Position numbers and translations under genes: made by a program | Part shown: piece after piece, positions 17,696 to 27,422 of the stretch | Layout of the letters: the number at the start of each line of letters is the position of its first letter | Numbering within the stretch: position 1 is the first letter of the stretch | The notes under the pieces: model-generated | Database searches by the model: none | Told to the model about the DNA's origin: nothing | What the model saw: only the letters and a program-made list of their open reading frames with translations | NCBI GenBank assembly: GCA_041665785.1 | Contig: JBAYIE010000022.1 | Coordinates: 1-64,000, forward strand | Reading direction: 5' to 3' | DNA: 64,000 bases | Source: JBAYIE01 sp041665785 | Lineage (GTDB): Bacteria > Bacteroidota > Bacteroidia > UKL13-3

Positions 17696-19099
17696 ATGAA
17701 CCTACGCTTCCTTTTGATCATTCTTTTAAACGGTCACTTCTTATCGGCTCAAAATCCACAAATGAATATGGTGCTGATGAGCCACTGGAATGACACTTTA
17801 CTGCCGGCAATTGATGGAGATCAGCGCTGGAATGATGTGATGGGCTGGAACGATACGGTTAAAAACCGCGAATACCTGATTGCGGGAAGCAATGATTCCA
17901 TTTACTTTTTTGACATTACCAATCCTTTTATCATGGTTAAGTGCGCTGTATTTGAAGGTCATGCGCGCAATGCCATTAACCGGGATTACGAGACGTACAG
18001 CCATTATCTATACACTATAAGCGACCGCAGCTCACCTACCGGTGCCTTGCAGATTTTTGACATGCAGTATCTTCCCGACTCAGTTATAAAAGTATACGAC
18101 AAGGATACATTCAGCATCAATACACATACCTTGTTTATTGAAGCAGCCAGTAAACGATTGTATTTATGTACCAATACCTATAAACCTGCCGGATTCCGGT
18201 CGATGGCAGTATTCGATCTGAGCAATCCGGAACTTCCGGCATACATCGGTGAACTGGATAAAACCCTCGGTTGTTCTTATACGCATGAAGTTTATATCCG
18301 GCGCGATACGGCTTATTGTTCGTGTGGCAATGCAGGATTGTTTATTGTAGATATGCGGGATCTGAACAATCAAAAATTGTTGGGATCCATTACTCCGCCA
18401 TATGTGCAAAGTGGTTTCAATCACAGCGGCTGGCTGGATAGTACCGGGCGATACCTGATGTTTACGGATGAAAACCAGGGATTGGGCATAAAAATTTACG
18501 ATATCAGCGATAAAAATGATCCGCAATTTCTTACCGTTTTCAATTCACATCCGGGTGCACTTCCGCACAATGCATATTGGAAAGGAGGCTTCGCGTATGT
18601 TTCCTCTTATGAAGACGGCGTTTATATTTATGACTTGCGCAACATTGCCTCTATCTTACCTAATCAAAAACCATCCGTTGCAGCTTATTACGATACGTAT
18701 ACTTTGAATAAAGAAGGGGAATACCACGGTTTTCACGGTTGCTGGGGTGTTTGGCCGTATTTAAAATCAGGATTGATCCTGGCCAGCGATATCAGTGAAG
18801 GATTGTTTGTATTCAGGCCATCAGATAATTTACCGGTAACAGAAATTGAATCCAATGCATTGCAATTTGAGGCCTGGCCTAATCCATGCCAGGATGTGCT
18901 GAACATTCAATTAAGTCAGTATCATTTTTCAGATGTAAAAGTTGAATTAGTTGATTTGTTAGGGAAAATAATTGCAACATACTATTCCGATGCCGAAGGT
19001 AAATTAACACTACCAGTGACATCCTTTCATTCCGGAATGTACATAATTCGTGCAAGCAACATTTCCGGAGCCTACATCAAAAAGATCGTAGTGGAATAA
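17696..19099 (+). CDS. Choice-of-anchor B domain protein with T9SS sorting domain
   Basis: The 467-residue protein has a signal peptide ending near LLSAQ, a beta-propeller-like body of LVIVD-type repeats (YFFDITNPF, AVFDLSNPELPAYIGEL, LFIVDMRDL, IKIYDISDKNDPQF, VYIYDLRNI) and a C-terminal T9SS type A sorting domain (FEAWPNPCQDVLNI to the final KKIVVE). The choice-of-anchor B family has this repeat pattern and a histidine-rich HTHEVYI-like strand. It is predicted to be secreted across the outer membrane. Its ligand is unknown. Confidence 0.88.
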   Translation: MNLRFLLIILLNGHFLSAQNPQMNMVLMSHWNDTLLPAIDGDQRWNDVMGWNDTVKNREYLIAGSNDSIYFFDITNPFIMVKCAVFEGHARNAINRDYETYSHYLYTISDRSSPTGALQIFDMQYLPDSVIKVYDKDTFSINTHTLFIEAASKRLYLCTNTYKPAGFRSMAVFDLSNPELPAYIGELDKTLGCSYTHEVYIRRDTAYCSCGNAGLFIVDMRDLNNQKLLGSITPPYVQSGFNHSGWLDSTGRYLMFTDENQGLGIKIYDISDKNDPQFLTVFNSHPGALPHNAYWKGGFAYVSSYEDGVYIYDLRNIASILPNQKPSVAAYYDTYTLNKEGEYHGFHGCWGVWPYLKSGLILASDISEGLFVFRPSDNLPVTEIESNALQFEAWPNPCQDVLNIQLSQYHFSDVKVELVDLLGKIIATYYSDAEGKLTLPVTSFHSGMYIIRASNISGAYIKKIVVE

Positions 19100-19157
19100 C
19101 CCTCCGTTAAACTATTAAGGACAGACGTCATCCAAGTGGTACTAAACTAAATTCAGT

Positions 19158-19571
19158 ATGAAAATGAAGAAATGGTTATTGTACGGTTTGACTGCTTTAT
19201 TGATCTCAACCGCTTACACTGCGAGTGCGCAAAAAAGAAACAAAAAAACACCCGACATTAATCAGCGGGTTGAACATATGAGTAAAAAACTCAATCTGAA
19301 TGCCGACCAGCAAATAAAACTCAAAGCCATTCTGACGAAATCGCGTGAAGATGCAATCGTGATTCGAAAAGAAAATACAACACAGGAAACACGCCGGCCA
19401 AAAATGCTGGAGTTAGTAAAATCAACTGATCAGCAAATCAGCAGTATGCTGGATGCAAAGCAACTGGAGTTATACAAGCAACATAAAGCCGAACGCAAAA
19501 AAGAGTTAAAGGGAAAGCGAAATAAGAAACAAAGTGAACTTCACGAACTGGAAGATGAAGGGATTCTGTAA
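19158..19571 (+). CDS. Small Spy/CpxP-like periplasmic protein
   Basis: The 137-residue product has a signal peptide (WLLYGLTALLISTAYTASAQ) followed by a highly charged, helical region containing LNLNADQQIKLKAIL and MLDAKQLELYKQHKAERKK. This LTxxQ-like helix pattern resembles the Spy/CpxP family of periplasmic chaperones and sensors. The match is to general pattern, not to a strict motif. It converges with uvrB with a 1-nt gap. Confidence 0.7.
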   Translation: MKMKKWLLYGLTALLISTAYTASAQKRNKKTPDINQRVEHMSKKLNLNADQQIKLKAILTKSREDAIVIRKENTTQETRRPKMLELVKSTDQQISSMLDAKQLELYKQHKAERKKELKGKRNKKQSELHELEDEGIL

Positions 19572-19572
19572 A

Positions 19573-21591
19573 TTATTTTGATGCCTTTTCCTTTAAGGCC
19601 ATCCATTCATCGCGTAATCGGGCTGCTTCCATAAAATCCATTTCGCGTGAAGCCCGCTGCATTTTCTTTTCGGTTTCCTGAATCAGTTTCTGCAATTGCG
19701 TTTCGTTGAGATTGGTATACACAGGATCAGCTGCAATATTGAATTCTTCCGGTTCCTCATAATAATGCAATTCGCTGTGATGTCCGTCAGCCACCGAGGT
19801 TTGCTTCATGATATCATCTTTGGATTTCACAATGGTTTTTGGCGTTATGCCATGTTCGCGGTTATAAATGATCTGTTTTTCGCGTTTGTGTTCATTATCG
19901 GTTATGGTTCGTTGCATGCTATCGGTGATGCGATCGGCATACATGATCACCCGGCCTCTTTCGTTTCTTGCAGCACGGCCAATGGTTTGGGTCAATGAGG
20001 TCTGGCTTCGCAAGAATCCTTCCTTATCGGCATCCATGATGGCAACCAGGGAAACTTCCGGCAAATCGAGTCCTTCGCGCAAGAGGTTAACGCCAACCAA
20101 TACATCGAACTTTCCTAAACGTAAATCGCGCAGAATTTCTACCCGTTCCAATGTTTTGACTTCACTGTGGATGTAACGCGACCGAATATTTAATTTGGCC
20201 AGATAACGGGTCAATTCTTCAGCCATTCGTTTCGTAAGGGTAGTTACCAAAATCCGGTCTCCTGATTTTGCTACCTTATCAATTTCGTCCAGCAAATCAT
20301 CCACCTGGTTTATGCAAGGTCTGACTTCAATAACCGGATCCAGCAATCCTGTTGGCCGGATTACCTGTTCCACGATCACTCCTTCGGCTTCGCGGATCTC
20401 ATAATCTGCCGGTGTCGCACTCACGTATATCGTTTGCCCAACAAGGGATTCGAACTCATTGAACTGCAGCGGACGATTATCCAGTGCTGAAGGCAACCGA
20501 AATCCAAATTCTACCAGATTTTCTTTCCGGCTCCGGTCACCTCCATACATTGCACGCAGCTGTGGCATGGTAACATGGCTCTCGTCGATAACCACCAAAA
20601 AATCCTTTGGAAAATAATCAATCAGGCAAAACGGACGGTCACCCGATTTGCGGTTATCCATATAGCGCGAATAATTCTCAATACCGCTGCAATACCCAAG
20701 TTCCCGCATCATTTCCATATCGAAATTGGTTCGTTCTTCGAGGCGTTTTGCTTCCAGTACTTTACCGGTTGATTTGAAATATTCAATCTGCTCTACCAAA
20801 TCGTCCTGGATTTCGTGAATGGCCCGCTGCAATTGATCCTTAGGTGTTACATAAATATTAGCCGGAAATATGGCGATATCGGATAACTCTTCTTCTTTTC
20901 TCCCCGATACCGGGTTGATTACTTCCAGTCCTTCAATTTCGTTTCCAAAAAAAGTAATCCGAAATGCAAAGTCGGCATAGGCCGGATACACATCCAATAC
21001 ATCGCCTTTTACCCTGAAAGTTCCTCGGTTAAAATCAGCAGTGGTTCTACTGTACAAGGCATCTACCAGCGCATACAAAACGGTGTTGCGGGCAATAACC
21101 TGACCTTTGTGCAACCGGATGATGCTGTTTTCGTAATCTTTTGGATTACCGGCACCGTATATACAACTGACCGAAGCAACCACAATCACATCCCTCCTGC
21201 CGGAAAGTAAGGAGGACGTTGTTTTCAAACGCATTTTCTCAATTTCTTCGTTGATGTTGAGATCTTTTTCGATATAGGTATTCGTTGACGGAATAAAAGC
21301 TTCCGGCTGATAATAATCGTAATAGGATACGAAATATTCAACTGCGTTCTCCGGGAAAAATTGTTTGAATTCACCATACAACTGAGCCACCAGTGTTTTG
21401 TTGTGGCTGATCACCAATGTTGGTCGTTGTACATTTTGAATCAGGTTGGCAATGGTATATGTTTTACCTGAGCCGGTAACTCCGAGGAGTACCTGTGCAC
21501 GATCGCCGCGCAATGTGCCCTCAGTAAGAGCTGCAATGGCCGTAGGTTGATCTCCTGTTGGCTGATATTCGGAAGTTAGTTTAAAATCCAC
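19573..21591 (-). CDS. uvrB: Excinuclease ABC subunit B
   Basis: UvrB verifies DNA damage in nucleotide excision repair together with UvrA and UvrC. The 672-residue product has SEYQPTGDQPTAIAAL, the Walker A loop GVTGSGKT (residues 37-44), the beta-hairpin region YYDYYQPEAFIPSTNTYIEK, the DESH box and the C-terminal UVR motif (MDFMEAARLRDEWMALKEK). The GTG at 21591 is chosen because the family starts there; a longer reading to 21675 would add 28 unrelated residues and run through a TATCTTCG promoter-like element at 21604-21597. Confidence 0.97.
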   Translation of the reverse strand: MDFKLTSEYQPTGDQPTAIAALTEGTLRGDRAQVLLGVTGSGKTYTIANLIQNVQRPTLVISHNKTLVAQLYGEFKQFFPENAVEYFVSYYDYYQPEAFIPSTNTYIEKDLNINEEIEKMRLKTTSSLLSGRRDVIVVASVSCIYGAGNPKDYENSIIRLHKGQVIARNTVLYALVDALYSRTTADFNRGTFRVKGDVLDVYPAYADFAFRITFFGNEIEGLEVINPVSGRKEEELSDIAIFPANIYVTPKDQLQRAIHEIQDDLVEQIEYFKSTGKVLEAKRLEERTNFDMEMMRELGYCSGIENYSRYMDNRKSGDRPFCLIDYFPKDFLVVIDESHVTMPQLRAMYGGDRSRKENLVEFGFRLPSALDNRPLQFNEFESLVGQTIYVSATPADYEIREAEGVIVEQVIRPTGLLDPVIEVRPCINQVDDLLDEIDKVAKSGDRILVTTLTKRMAEELTRYLAKLNIRSRYIHSEVKTLERVEILRDLRLGKFDVLVGVNLLREGLDLPEVSLVAIMDADKEGFLRSQTSLTQTIGRAARNERGRVIMYADRITDSMQRTITDNEHKREKQIIYNREHGITPKTIVKSKDDIMKQTSVADGHHSELHYYEEPEEFNIAADPVYTNLNETQLQKLIQETEKKMQRASREMDFMEAARLRDEWMALKEKASK

Positions 21592-21719
21592 CAGACGAAG
21601 ATATAAAATTCGAAGGGTGACGGGAATATATGAGGAAGAAAAGTTATAGCATTCCTTTACAAATGAGCGCAGCATAAATTGCCTTCAATTTCCTTTCTTT
21701 GTTATTCAATGCTACACGT

Positions 21720-22274
21720 ATGACTTTTAAAATATATACCAAAACGGGAGATAAGGGTGAAACATCTTTGATCGGTGGAAAGCGCGTCCCCAAATACGAT
21801 TTGCGCATCGAATGTTACGGTACGGTAGATGAACTCAATTCGTATATCGGACTCATTACCGATTCGTTGGGAATGGAACATACACATCCGGTTTTGTACG
21901 AAATTCAGGATCGCCTGTTTACTATTGGTTCGGTATTGGCCAGTGATCCATCGCATACAAAAATGAAAATTCCGGATCTGCACGAGAGTGATATTACATT
22001 ACTGGAATCGGAAATGGACCGCATGGATGCGGAACTTCCAGAGTTGAAAAACTTTATACTCCCCGGTGGACATCCGGTTTCATCGCAATGCCATATTGCC
22101 CGTTGTGTTTGCCGGAGGGCTGAACGTTTAACGGTTCATCTGGCTTCAGAATCGGAAGTACCTGAAATGGTGATTCGCTACCTCAACCGCCTGAGCGATT
22201 ACCTGTTTATGTTGGCACGTATGGTATTGAAACAAAACAATGCTTCAGAAGTGGTTTGGAAACCCCGCATATAA
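21720..22274 (+). CDS. Cob(I)alamin adenosyltransferase, PduO type
   Basis: This enzyme makes adenosylcobalamin from ATP and reduced cobalamin. The 184-residue protein has the family N-terminal signature IYTKTGDKGETSLIGGKRV, the GTVDELNSYIGL motif and the C-terminal CRRAERLTVHL plus YLNRLSDYLFMLAR motifs. The ATG at 21720 gives the canonical start; a TTG at 21699 is an upstream alternative. It is divergent from uvrB. It connects with the B12 uptake locus at 33.7-39.3 kb but shows no riboswitch of its own. Confidence 0.94.
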   Translation: MTFKIYTKTGDKGETSLIGGKRVPKYDLRIECYGTVDELNSYIGLITDSLGMEHTHPVLYEIQDRLFTIGSVLASDPSHTKMKIPDLHESDITLLESEMDRMDAELPELKNFILPGGHPVSSQCHIARCVCRRAERLTVHLASESEVPEMVIRYLNRLSDYLFMLARMVLKQNNASEVVWKPRI

Positions 22275-22346
22275 TTTGTCTTCCCTAAAACAAATCGGGT
22301 GCTCATTCGTTTGGAATAGAACCTTTTAACCTTCATAAAATCCTGC

Positions 22347-24719
22347 ATGTTTCGTTTTCTGTTGCTGTGCATTCTTCTTTCCATTCAATTCAGCGATTTA
22401 AAAGCGCAGGATAGCAGTTTTCGTTTAAGCGGAATTGTGAAAGACGAGTCCGCTCTTTTTGAATTGCCCGGTGCGAGCGTGATGATAAAAGAAACGAAAG
22501 CCGGAATGATTGCGGATGCAAACGGAGCATTTCATTTTGATTTACCTCCTGGAGTTTACAATCTCATCATCAGTTACCTGGGCTATGAGAATTACGAAAC
22601 CAAAATCAAACTCTTTGCTTCGAAAAAAATTACAATCAAAATGCAATCAAAATCGATTGTAAGCAAGGAGGCATTGATTACCGGACAACGGAGCGATAAA
22701 AACATCACGAGCACCGAAATGAGCCGGGTTGAGCTGAGTGGAGAAAAAATAAAAAGTTTACCGGTAATTCTGGGTGAACCGGATGTACTCAAATCCATCA
22801 CCTTGTTACCGGGTATAAAAAGTGGTGGCGAAGGTAGTACAGGTTTTTATGTACGGGGAGGCGGACCTGATCAAAACCTGGTATTGATGGACGATGCGGT
22901 GATTTATAATCCTGCTCATTTACTGGGTTTTCTTTCTGTCTTTAATACCGATGCTGTTCGCAATGCCGAAGTCATAAAAGGCGGAATGCCGGCCAATTAC
23001 GGAGGACGTTTGTCCTCGGTTTTGAATGTGGGATTGAAAGAAGGCGATGATCAAAAATTCAGGGTTAACGGAGGGGTGGGATTGATTTCATCACGTCTGA
23101 TGCTTGAAGGCCCGGTAAAAAAAGATAAAAGCGGTATCATGGTAGCTGCCCGGCGGACGTATATTGATCAATTGGTAAAGCCATTCTTAACCGAAGAGCA
23201 AAGAGCCAATGGTTATTATTTTTATGACCTCAACCTGAAGTTTCATTATTACATCACAACGAAAGATAAAATTTTCTTTTCAGCGTATTTCGGTCGCGAT
23301 ATTTTCAATTTTAAAAGTCCGACCAATGCCGAAGTAACCTTCAAAACAGGTTGGGGAAATGCTGCCTCAACCCTCCGATGGTTCCATTCATTCAATCCGA
23401 AATTTTACACCAATACTGCATTGATCTATAACCGTTACGACTTGAACAACGAATTCAGTTTCGGAACCAACGGATTTAAATTATCCTCCGGTCTGGAAGA
23501 CTGGACCCTCAAACAGGATTATACTTTGCTTGCCGGAAAACACGCAGTTAAAACCGGCTGGCAATATATTTATCACACCTTTAAACCCGGCATTGCATCC
23601 GGACAAGTGGGTACCATATCCATCAACGAAGAAATAAACCGGCAATATGCACACGAAGCGGCGTTATATGCTTTAGATGAATGGAAAATAGGATCCCGGT
23701 GGATCATCAACGGTGGATTACGAGCTGTTTTATTCATGCAGGTTGGGCCGTACACCGAGCGTATTTTCGACGATCAGGAAATTGAAGTTGGGATCGGAAA
23801 AGCATATGCCGATGGTGAACCCATTGTTACGTATCCCGGTCTGGAACCAAGATTTGCTGCAACATACCTGATCAATTCCAGTACATCATTGAAAGCTTCG
23901 TTCACGCAAACGTATCAGTTTTTGCATCTGGCAACCACCAGCGGAGCACAATTTCCAGCCGATTTATGGGTACCCAGTTCGCAGAAGGTAAAGCCACAGC
24001 GGGCTTATCAATATGTTTTGGGGGCGTATAAAAACTTTCAGAACAACGAATACGAAACTTCAATAGAAGCTTATTATAAACCTATGTTGAACCAGATTGA
24101 GTTCAAACCCGGTGCACAATTGTTTTTTAATCAAAACCTCGAAAACGAAATGATTTTCGGACAAGGTTTGTCCTATGGAGTTGAACTTTTCGTCAAAAAG
24201 AAATTCGGAAAATTCAATGGCTGGGTGGGTTATACATGGAGCCGCACTACACGTCAGTTCGACGAATTGAATTACAGTAAACCTTTTTTCTTCCGGTATG
24301 ATCGTACGCACGATATGAGTCTTGTGCTCTCGTATCAATTCAATGCCAAATGGAGCGGTGCGATGGTATTTGTTTACGGAACAGGCAATGCCGCAACCTT
24401 GCCAACCGGCCGTTATACGTATGAGCCTGGTTACGACATTAATGAGAACAAACCTAAAATTACTTTCATTGATGTGTATGATCAGATCAATGCGTATCGA
24501 CTGCCGGCCTATCACCGGCTCGATGTCTCTGCTACCTATCAACAAAAGAAAACGGAGAAATTTGAATCTTCCTGGAACTTTTCTATTTACAATGTTTACA
24601 ACCGCGCTAACCCCTACTTCATTTATTTTGTACCTGATCTGGAAGCGTTAAAAGTTAAGGCCTATATGGTGTATTTGTTTCCTATTGTTCCTTCCATTGC
24701 CTGGAATTTTAAATTCTAA
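22347..24719 (+). CDS. TonB-dependent receptor with carboxypeptidase-like N-terminal domain
   Basis: This 790-residue outer-membrane receptor has a signal peptide (MFRFLLLCILLSIQFSDLKAQ), a CarboxypepD_reg-like domain (about residues 25-110, with FHFDLPPGVYNLIISYLGYE), a plug domain with TGFYVRGGGPDQNLVLMDD and a C-terminal beta-barrel ending WNFKF. The final aromatic residue fits outer-membrane insertion. It is followed after 2 nt by a DUF4249 lipoprotein, and this pair is frequent in Bacteroidota. The transported substrate is unknown. Confidence 0.93.
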   Translation: MFRFLLLCILLSIQFSDLKAQDSSFRLSGIVKDESALFELPGASVMIKETKAGMIADANGAFHFDLPPGVYNLIISYLGYENYETKIKLFASKKITIKMQSKSIVSKEALITGQRSDKNITSTEMSRVELSGEKIKSLPVILGEPDVLKSITLLPGIKSGGEGSTGFYVRGGGPDQNLVLMDDAVIYNPAHLLGFLSVFNTDAVRNAEVIKGGMPANYGGRLSSVLNVGLKEGDDQKFRVNGGVGLISSRLMLEGPVKKDKSGIMVAARRTYIDQLVKPFLTEEQRANGYYFYDLNLKFHYYITTKDKIFFSAYFGRDIFNFKSPTNAEVTFKTGWGNAASTLRWFHSFNPKFYTNTALIYNRYDLNNEFSFGTNGFKLSSGLEDWTLKQDYTLLAGKHAVKTGWQYIYHTFKPGIASGQVGTISINEEINRQYAHEAALYALDEWKIGSRWIINGGLRAVLFMQVGPYTERIFDDQEIEVGIGKAYADGEPIVTYPGLEPRFAATYLINSSTSLKASFTQTYQFLHLATTSGAQFPADLWVPSSQKVKPQRAYQYVLGAYKNFQNNEYETSIEAYYKPMLNQIEFKPGAQLFFNQNLENEMIFGQGLSYGVELFVKKKFGKFNGWVGYTWSRTTRQFDELNYSKPFFFRYDRTHDMSLVLSYQFNAKWSGAMVFVYGTGNAATLPTGRYTYEPGYDINENKPKITFIDVYDQINAYRLPAYHRLDVSATYQQKKTEKFESSWNFSIYNVYNRANPYFIYFVPDLEALKVKAYMVYLFPIVPSIAWNFKF

Positions 24720-24721
24720 AC

Positions 24722-25597
24722 ATGAAAAGATTTACTCCATATATAGTTTTAATGATGGCTTCGTGGTTATTGATTTCCTGTGAGAAAGAAGTAACGGTAG
24801 ATTTACCGGAAGGAAAGAAATTCTTTGTGGTGGAAGCCAGCATCAACCAAATGTTTCCTAACCTCAATTATGTTTTCATTACCAAATCGATGGATTATTT
24901 TAATCCGGATTTGAGTTTATTTGGCGTTAAAGATGCCCTCGTATATATCACGCCTGGAACTATCGCAGGTACCGATACAGCATACGATATTGCCAATCGC
25001 ATTCAATTGTACGATATTCAAACAGTTCCGGGTGTAGACCAGTTTCTCAACGGCTTTAACGGAATATACTTCAATGTAAATTTAAGTCCTCAGGTGGGTG
25101 TTCCCTACCTGCTCGAAATTGAGGTTGAAGGTCAAAAAATAACCGGAACAACCGTAATTCCACCTGTAGTAGAAATCGATACCCTTATATACAAAATCAA
25201 TTACGATCTGGCCGAAGGAGATACGGATATTTTTGTGACGTTCGAATTTACCGATGGACCGGAGCAAAATAATTACCGTTTGTTTCGCTACAAAAGCTAT
25301 AACCCGTTGCTGATAGGCTGGGGAACAGCTGATTTTACGAGGCTTTTCGACGACGCTTTATTGAATAACGGAACACGACCCTATTCATTTTTCTCACCGT
25401 ATGATTACAGCGATACCTTAAATCTGTACCTGACTTCAATTGGCCGAAAAGAATATTTATTCTGGCAATCATACGGAACTGCACGCAACAACGGTGGTCC
25501 ATTTGCTACACCGACAGAGGTAACTTCTACCTTGCAGGGTGCCATTGGCTCTTTTACAGGATATGGTGTAAGTTTCAGGCGGGTCATTTTGCAATAA
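24722..25597 (+). CDS. DUF4249 lipoprotein, partner of the TonB receptor
   Basis: The 291-residue protein has a lipoprotein signal with lipobox LLISC (Cys20) followed by EKEVTVDLPEGKKFFVVEAS, the usual start of DUF4249 proteins. It begins 2 nt after the receptor gene, so the two are translationally linked. DUF4249 proteins are encoded next to TonB-dependent receptors and are assumed to help bind a substrate at the surface, in the manner of SusD, but no substrate is established. Confidence 0.9.
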   Translation: MKRFTPYIVLMMASWLLISCEKEVTVDLPEGKKFFVVEASINQMFPNLNYVFITKSMDYFNPDLSLFGVKDALVYITPGTIAGTDTAYDIANRIQLYDIQTVPGVDQFLNGFNGIYFNVNLSPQVGVPYLLEIEVEGQKITGTTVIPPVVEIDTLIYKINYDLAEGDTDIFVTFEFTDGPEQNNYRLFRYKSYNPLLIGWGTADFTRLFDDALLNNGTRPYSFFSPYDYSDTLNLYLTSIGRKEYLFWQSYGTARNNGGPFATPTEVTSTLQGAIGSFTGYGVSFRRVILQ

Positions 25598-25643
25598 TAG
25601 ATTCCCAAACAAATGCATGATTCAGCGAATGGATTGATGCATG

Positions 25644-25651
25644 TATATTTG
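25644..25651 (+). promoter_or_regulatory. -7 promoter element before the 25658 hydrolase
   Basis: TATATTTG matches TAnnTTTG exactly and ends 6 nt before the ATG at 25658. The predicted transcription start coincides with that ATG. No TTG lies at the ideal distance upstream. Confidence 0.45.
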
Positions 25652-25657
25652 CCTCTT

Positions 25658-26434
25658 ATGTTGCAACTCCATTTTAAACGCTACGGTGAAACAGGGACTC
25701 CCCTGCTGATTTTACACGGATTTCTGGGCTCACTCGACAACTGGCATACATTGGCAACTGCATTGGGTGAAGCAGGTTTTGTAGTATTTGCAATCGATCA
25801 GCGCAATCATGGAAAATCGCCTCATACCCGTGAACACAGTTTGCAACTGATGGCCGATGATGTAAAAGATTTTTGCCAACAACAGCAATTAAACTCCGTC
25901 ATCTTGTTGGGTCATTCCATGGGTGGAAAAGTGGCGATGCGATTTGCGTTGGATCATCCTGAAAAAGTGGCACGGCTGATTGTAGCCGATATAGCACCGC
26001 GGGCATATAAACCGGGCGCTCACGATGAAGTATTTAAAGCTATTTTTAATGTTCAACTTGATAAAATTGCTACGCGCAAAGAAGCTGAAGAGCAAATGAA
26101 AGCCTGGCTGGGTGATTTCGGAACACGGCAATTTATACTGAAAAGTCTGGAGCGGACTGAATCCGGATTTAAATGGAAATTTAATATTGAAACCTTATAC
26201 CGCGAATACAATCAGGCAATTCTTGCTGTAGAAAACGATACCCCGGTTAATGTGCCTGCGTTGTTTATCCGGGGTGCTTTATCGTTGTATGTGCGGGAAG
26301 AGGACAAATCCGGAATCATACAATTGTTTCCGCAAGCGCAATTCGAGACCATTGAAAACGCAGGACATTGGCTGCATGCCGATCAACCGGCATTGTTTTT
26401 AGCCAAAATTTTAGGCTTTGTAAAACAGCAATAA
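25658..26434 (+). CDS. Alpha/beta-fold hydrolase (YbfF-like)
   Basis: The 258-residue protein has the alpha/beta hydrolase pattern: LILHGFLGSLDNWHTLA (oxyanion region), DQRNHGKSPH, the nucleophile elbow GHSMGGKVAMRFAL (Ser) and a C-terminal histidine in ENAGHWLHADQP. This motif set is close to the YbfF esterase group. The ATG at 25658 (MLQLHFKRYG) is chosen over 25613 because a -7 promoter element lies between them. The natural substrate is unknown. Confidence 0.9.
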   Translation: MLQLHFKRYGETGTPLLILHGFLGSLDNWHTLATALGEAGFVVFAIDQRNHGKSPHTREHSLQLMADDVKDFCQQQQLNSVILLGHSMGGKVAMRFALDHPEKVARLIVADIAPRAYKPGAHDEVFKAIFNVQLDKIATRKEAEEQMKAWLGDFGTRQFILKSLERTESGFKWKFNIETLYREYNQAILAVENDTPVNVPALFIRGALSLYVREEDKSGIIQLFPQAQFETIENAGHWLHADQPALFLAKILGFVKQQ

Positions 26435-26543
26435 ACTATTCAACTGATTATCGCTAAAATTAATATTGGATAGCAATGCTAAATACATAACGCTATAAAA
26501 CAAAGTGCTTAATCCAACGGTTAAATATTTGTATATTAGCACA

Positions 26544-27068
26544 GTGAAGCAATCAAAGCAAACAGGACTTGATTTTATCGTTGATAAGTTGACAAATTCA
26601 ATTGAAAATACCTCAACAGGTGAGGTGTTCGACACGGAGATTGTACGATTGACAAGTAAGGATATTAAGCAGATAATTAAGTCACATTGGCAATTTGACT
26701 GGACCAAAGAACTGCATGATAAGACGAAAGAAATCTATAAGTTGACAACAGTCAACAATCCATACATCATACAAGGACTTATAAGTCTTGAAGATATGGG
26801 TGATCATATATTCATGCATCTTATAGAAAGCGCCAAATTCAATCGGAATAAGAATAAAATTTATTATGGTGTTCCGGGCAATTTAGTTGCATTTGCATGT
26901 AAAGTTGCAGTGGACAAAGGATATCAAGGATTCCTGGCTTTTGACGCTAAATCCGCATTAATAAGGCATTATCAGCAATCACTTGGGGCAACTCACTTTC
27001 GTGGACTTCGAATGTTTATAGAACCAAAATCAGCGATAAAACTAATTTCTCAATATTTTAAATCATAA
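26544..27068 (+). CDS. GNAT-like acetyltransferase, coupled to a small basic ORF
   Basis: The 174-residue protein has a C-terminal half resembling the GNAT fold: YYGVPGNLVAFACKVAVDKG (residues 108-127) fits the acetyl-CoA pyrophosphate-binding region, and GYQGFLAFDAKSALIRHYQQ plus SLGATHFRGLRMFIE fit the following strand and helix. The N-terminal half is unfamiliar. GTG at 26544 is chosen because it follows a TATATTAG element (26532-26539); an upstream GTG at 26505 is possible. A 51-codon ORF begins 4 nt after the stop. The pair is more AT-rich than its neighbours. The target of acetylation is unknown. Confidence 0.72.
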   Translation: MKQSKQTGLDFIVDKLTNSIENTSTGEVFDTEIVRLTSKDIKQIIKSHWQFDWTKELHDKTKEIYKLTTVNNPYIIQGLISLEDMGDHIFMHLIESAKFNRNKNKIYYGVPGNLVAFACKVAVDKGYQGFLAFDAKSALIRHYQQSLGATHFRGLRMFIEPKSAIKLISQYFKS

Positions 27069-27072
27069 TAAA

Positions 27073-27228
27073 ATGGGATTAATAAAAGAACCGAAGAACG
27101 TTGATTTTTCAATTAAATCAGAACCATGGACTCAGAAAGAGCTTGCTGACTTCAGGAAATTGATGAAAGAAATTAAGAGCAAATTGGTTAAAGTAAGAAG
27201 GTCAAAAAGGAAAAAGCAGGTTACCTAA
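27073..27228 (+). CDS. 51-residue basic protein, partner of the GNAT-like gene
   Basis: The translation begins MGLIKEPKNVDFSIKSEPWT and ends in a strongly basic tail (KSKLVKVRRSKRKKQVT). It starts 4 nt after the GNAT-like stop codon, so the two are very likely coupled. I recall similar short ORFs (opening with IKEP.NVDF and a WT-x-KEL-like helix) beside such acetyltransferases in other Bacteroidota, but have not verified this. The role is unknown; a small partner or regulator of the enzyme is the simplest reading. Confidence 0.7.
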   Translation: MGLIKEPKNVDFSIKSEPWTQKELADFRKLMKEIKSKLVKVRRSKRKKQVT

Positions 27229-27422
27229 TTTATCTCTTCTTTATGAACTTAACCTTTAAAATATCTCAGACATTGGTTTTGGCAGTAAGGACGTAGTTCA
27301 TTTTTCCAGATCTGCTAAAGTTCGTCCTTTCTAATGGATTTAAAATTCAGTCTTTCTCCGGTCAAGGTTCATTATCCTTTCAGACAAAATACAACCAGCA
27401 ATCAACTTTATACATACCTTCG

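Noticed and set aside
26505..26543. N-terminal extension of the GNAT-like protein from GTG 26505
   Set aside because: A TATATTAG promoter-like element lies inside it and the added residues are not protein-like; GTG 26544 is preferred, though not proven.
27287..27329. AAGGACG/CGTCCTT inverted repeat after the 51-codon ORF
   Set aside because: A 7-bp stem with a 29-nt loop and no U-tract is too weak for a terminator call.
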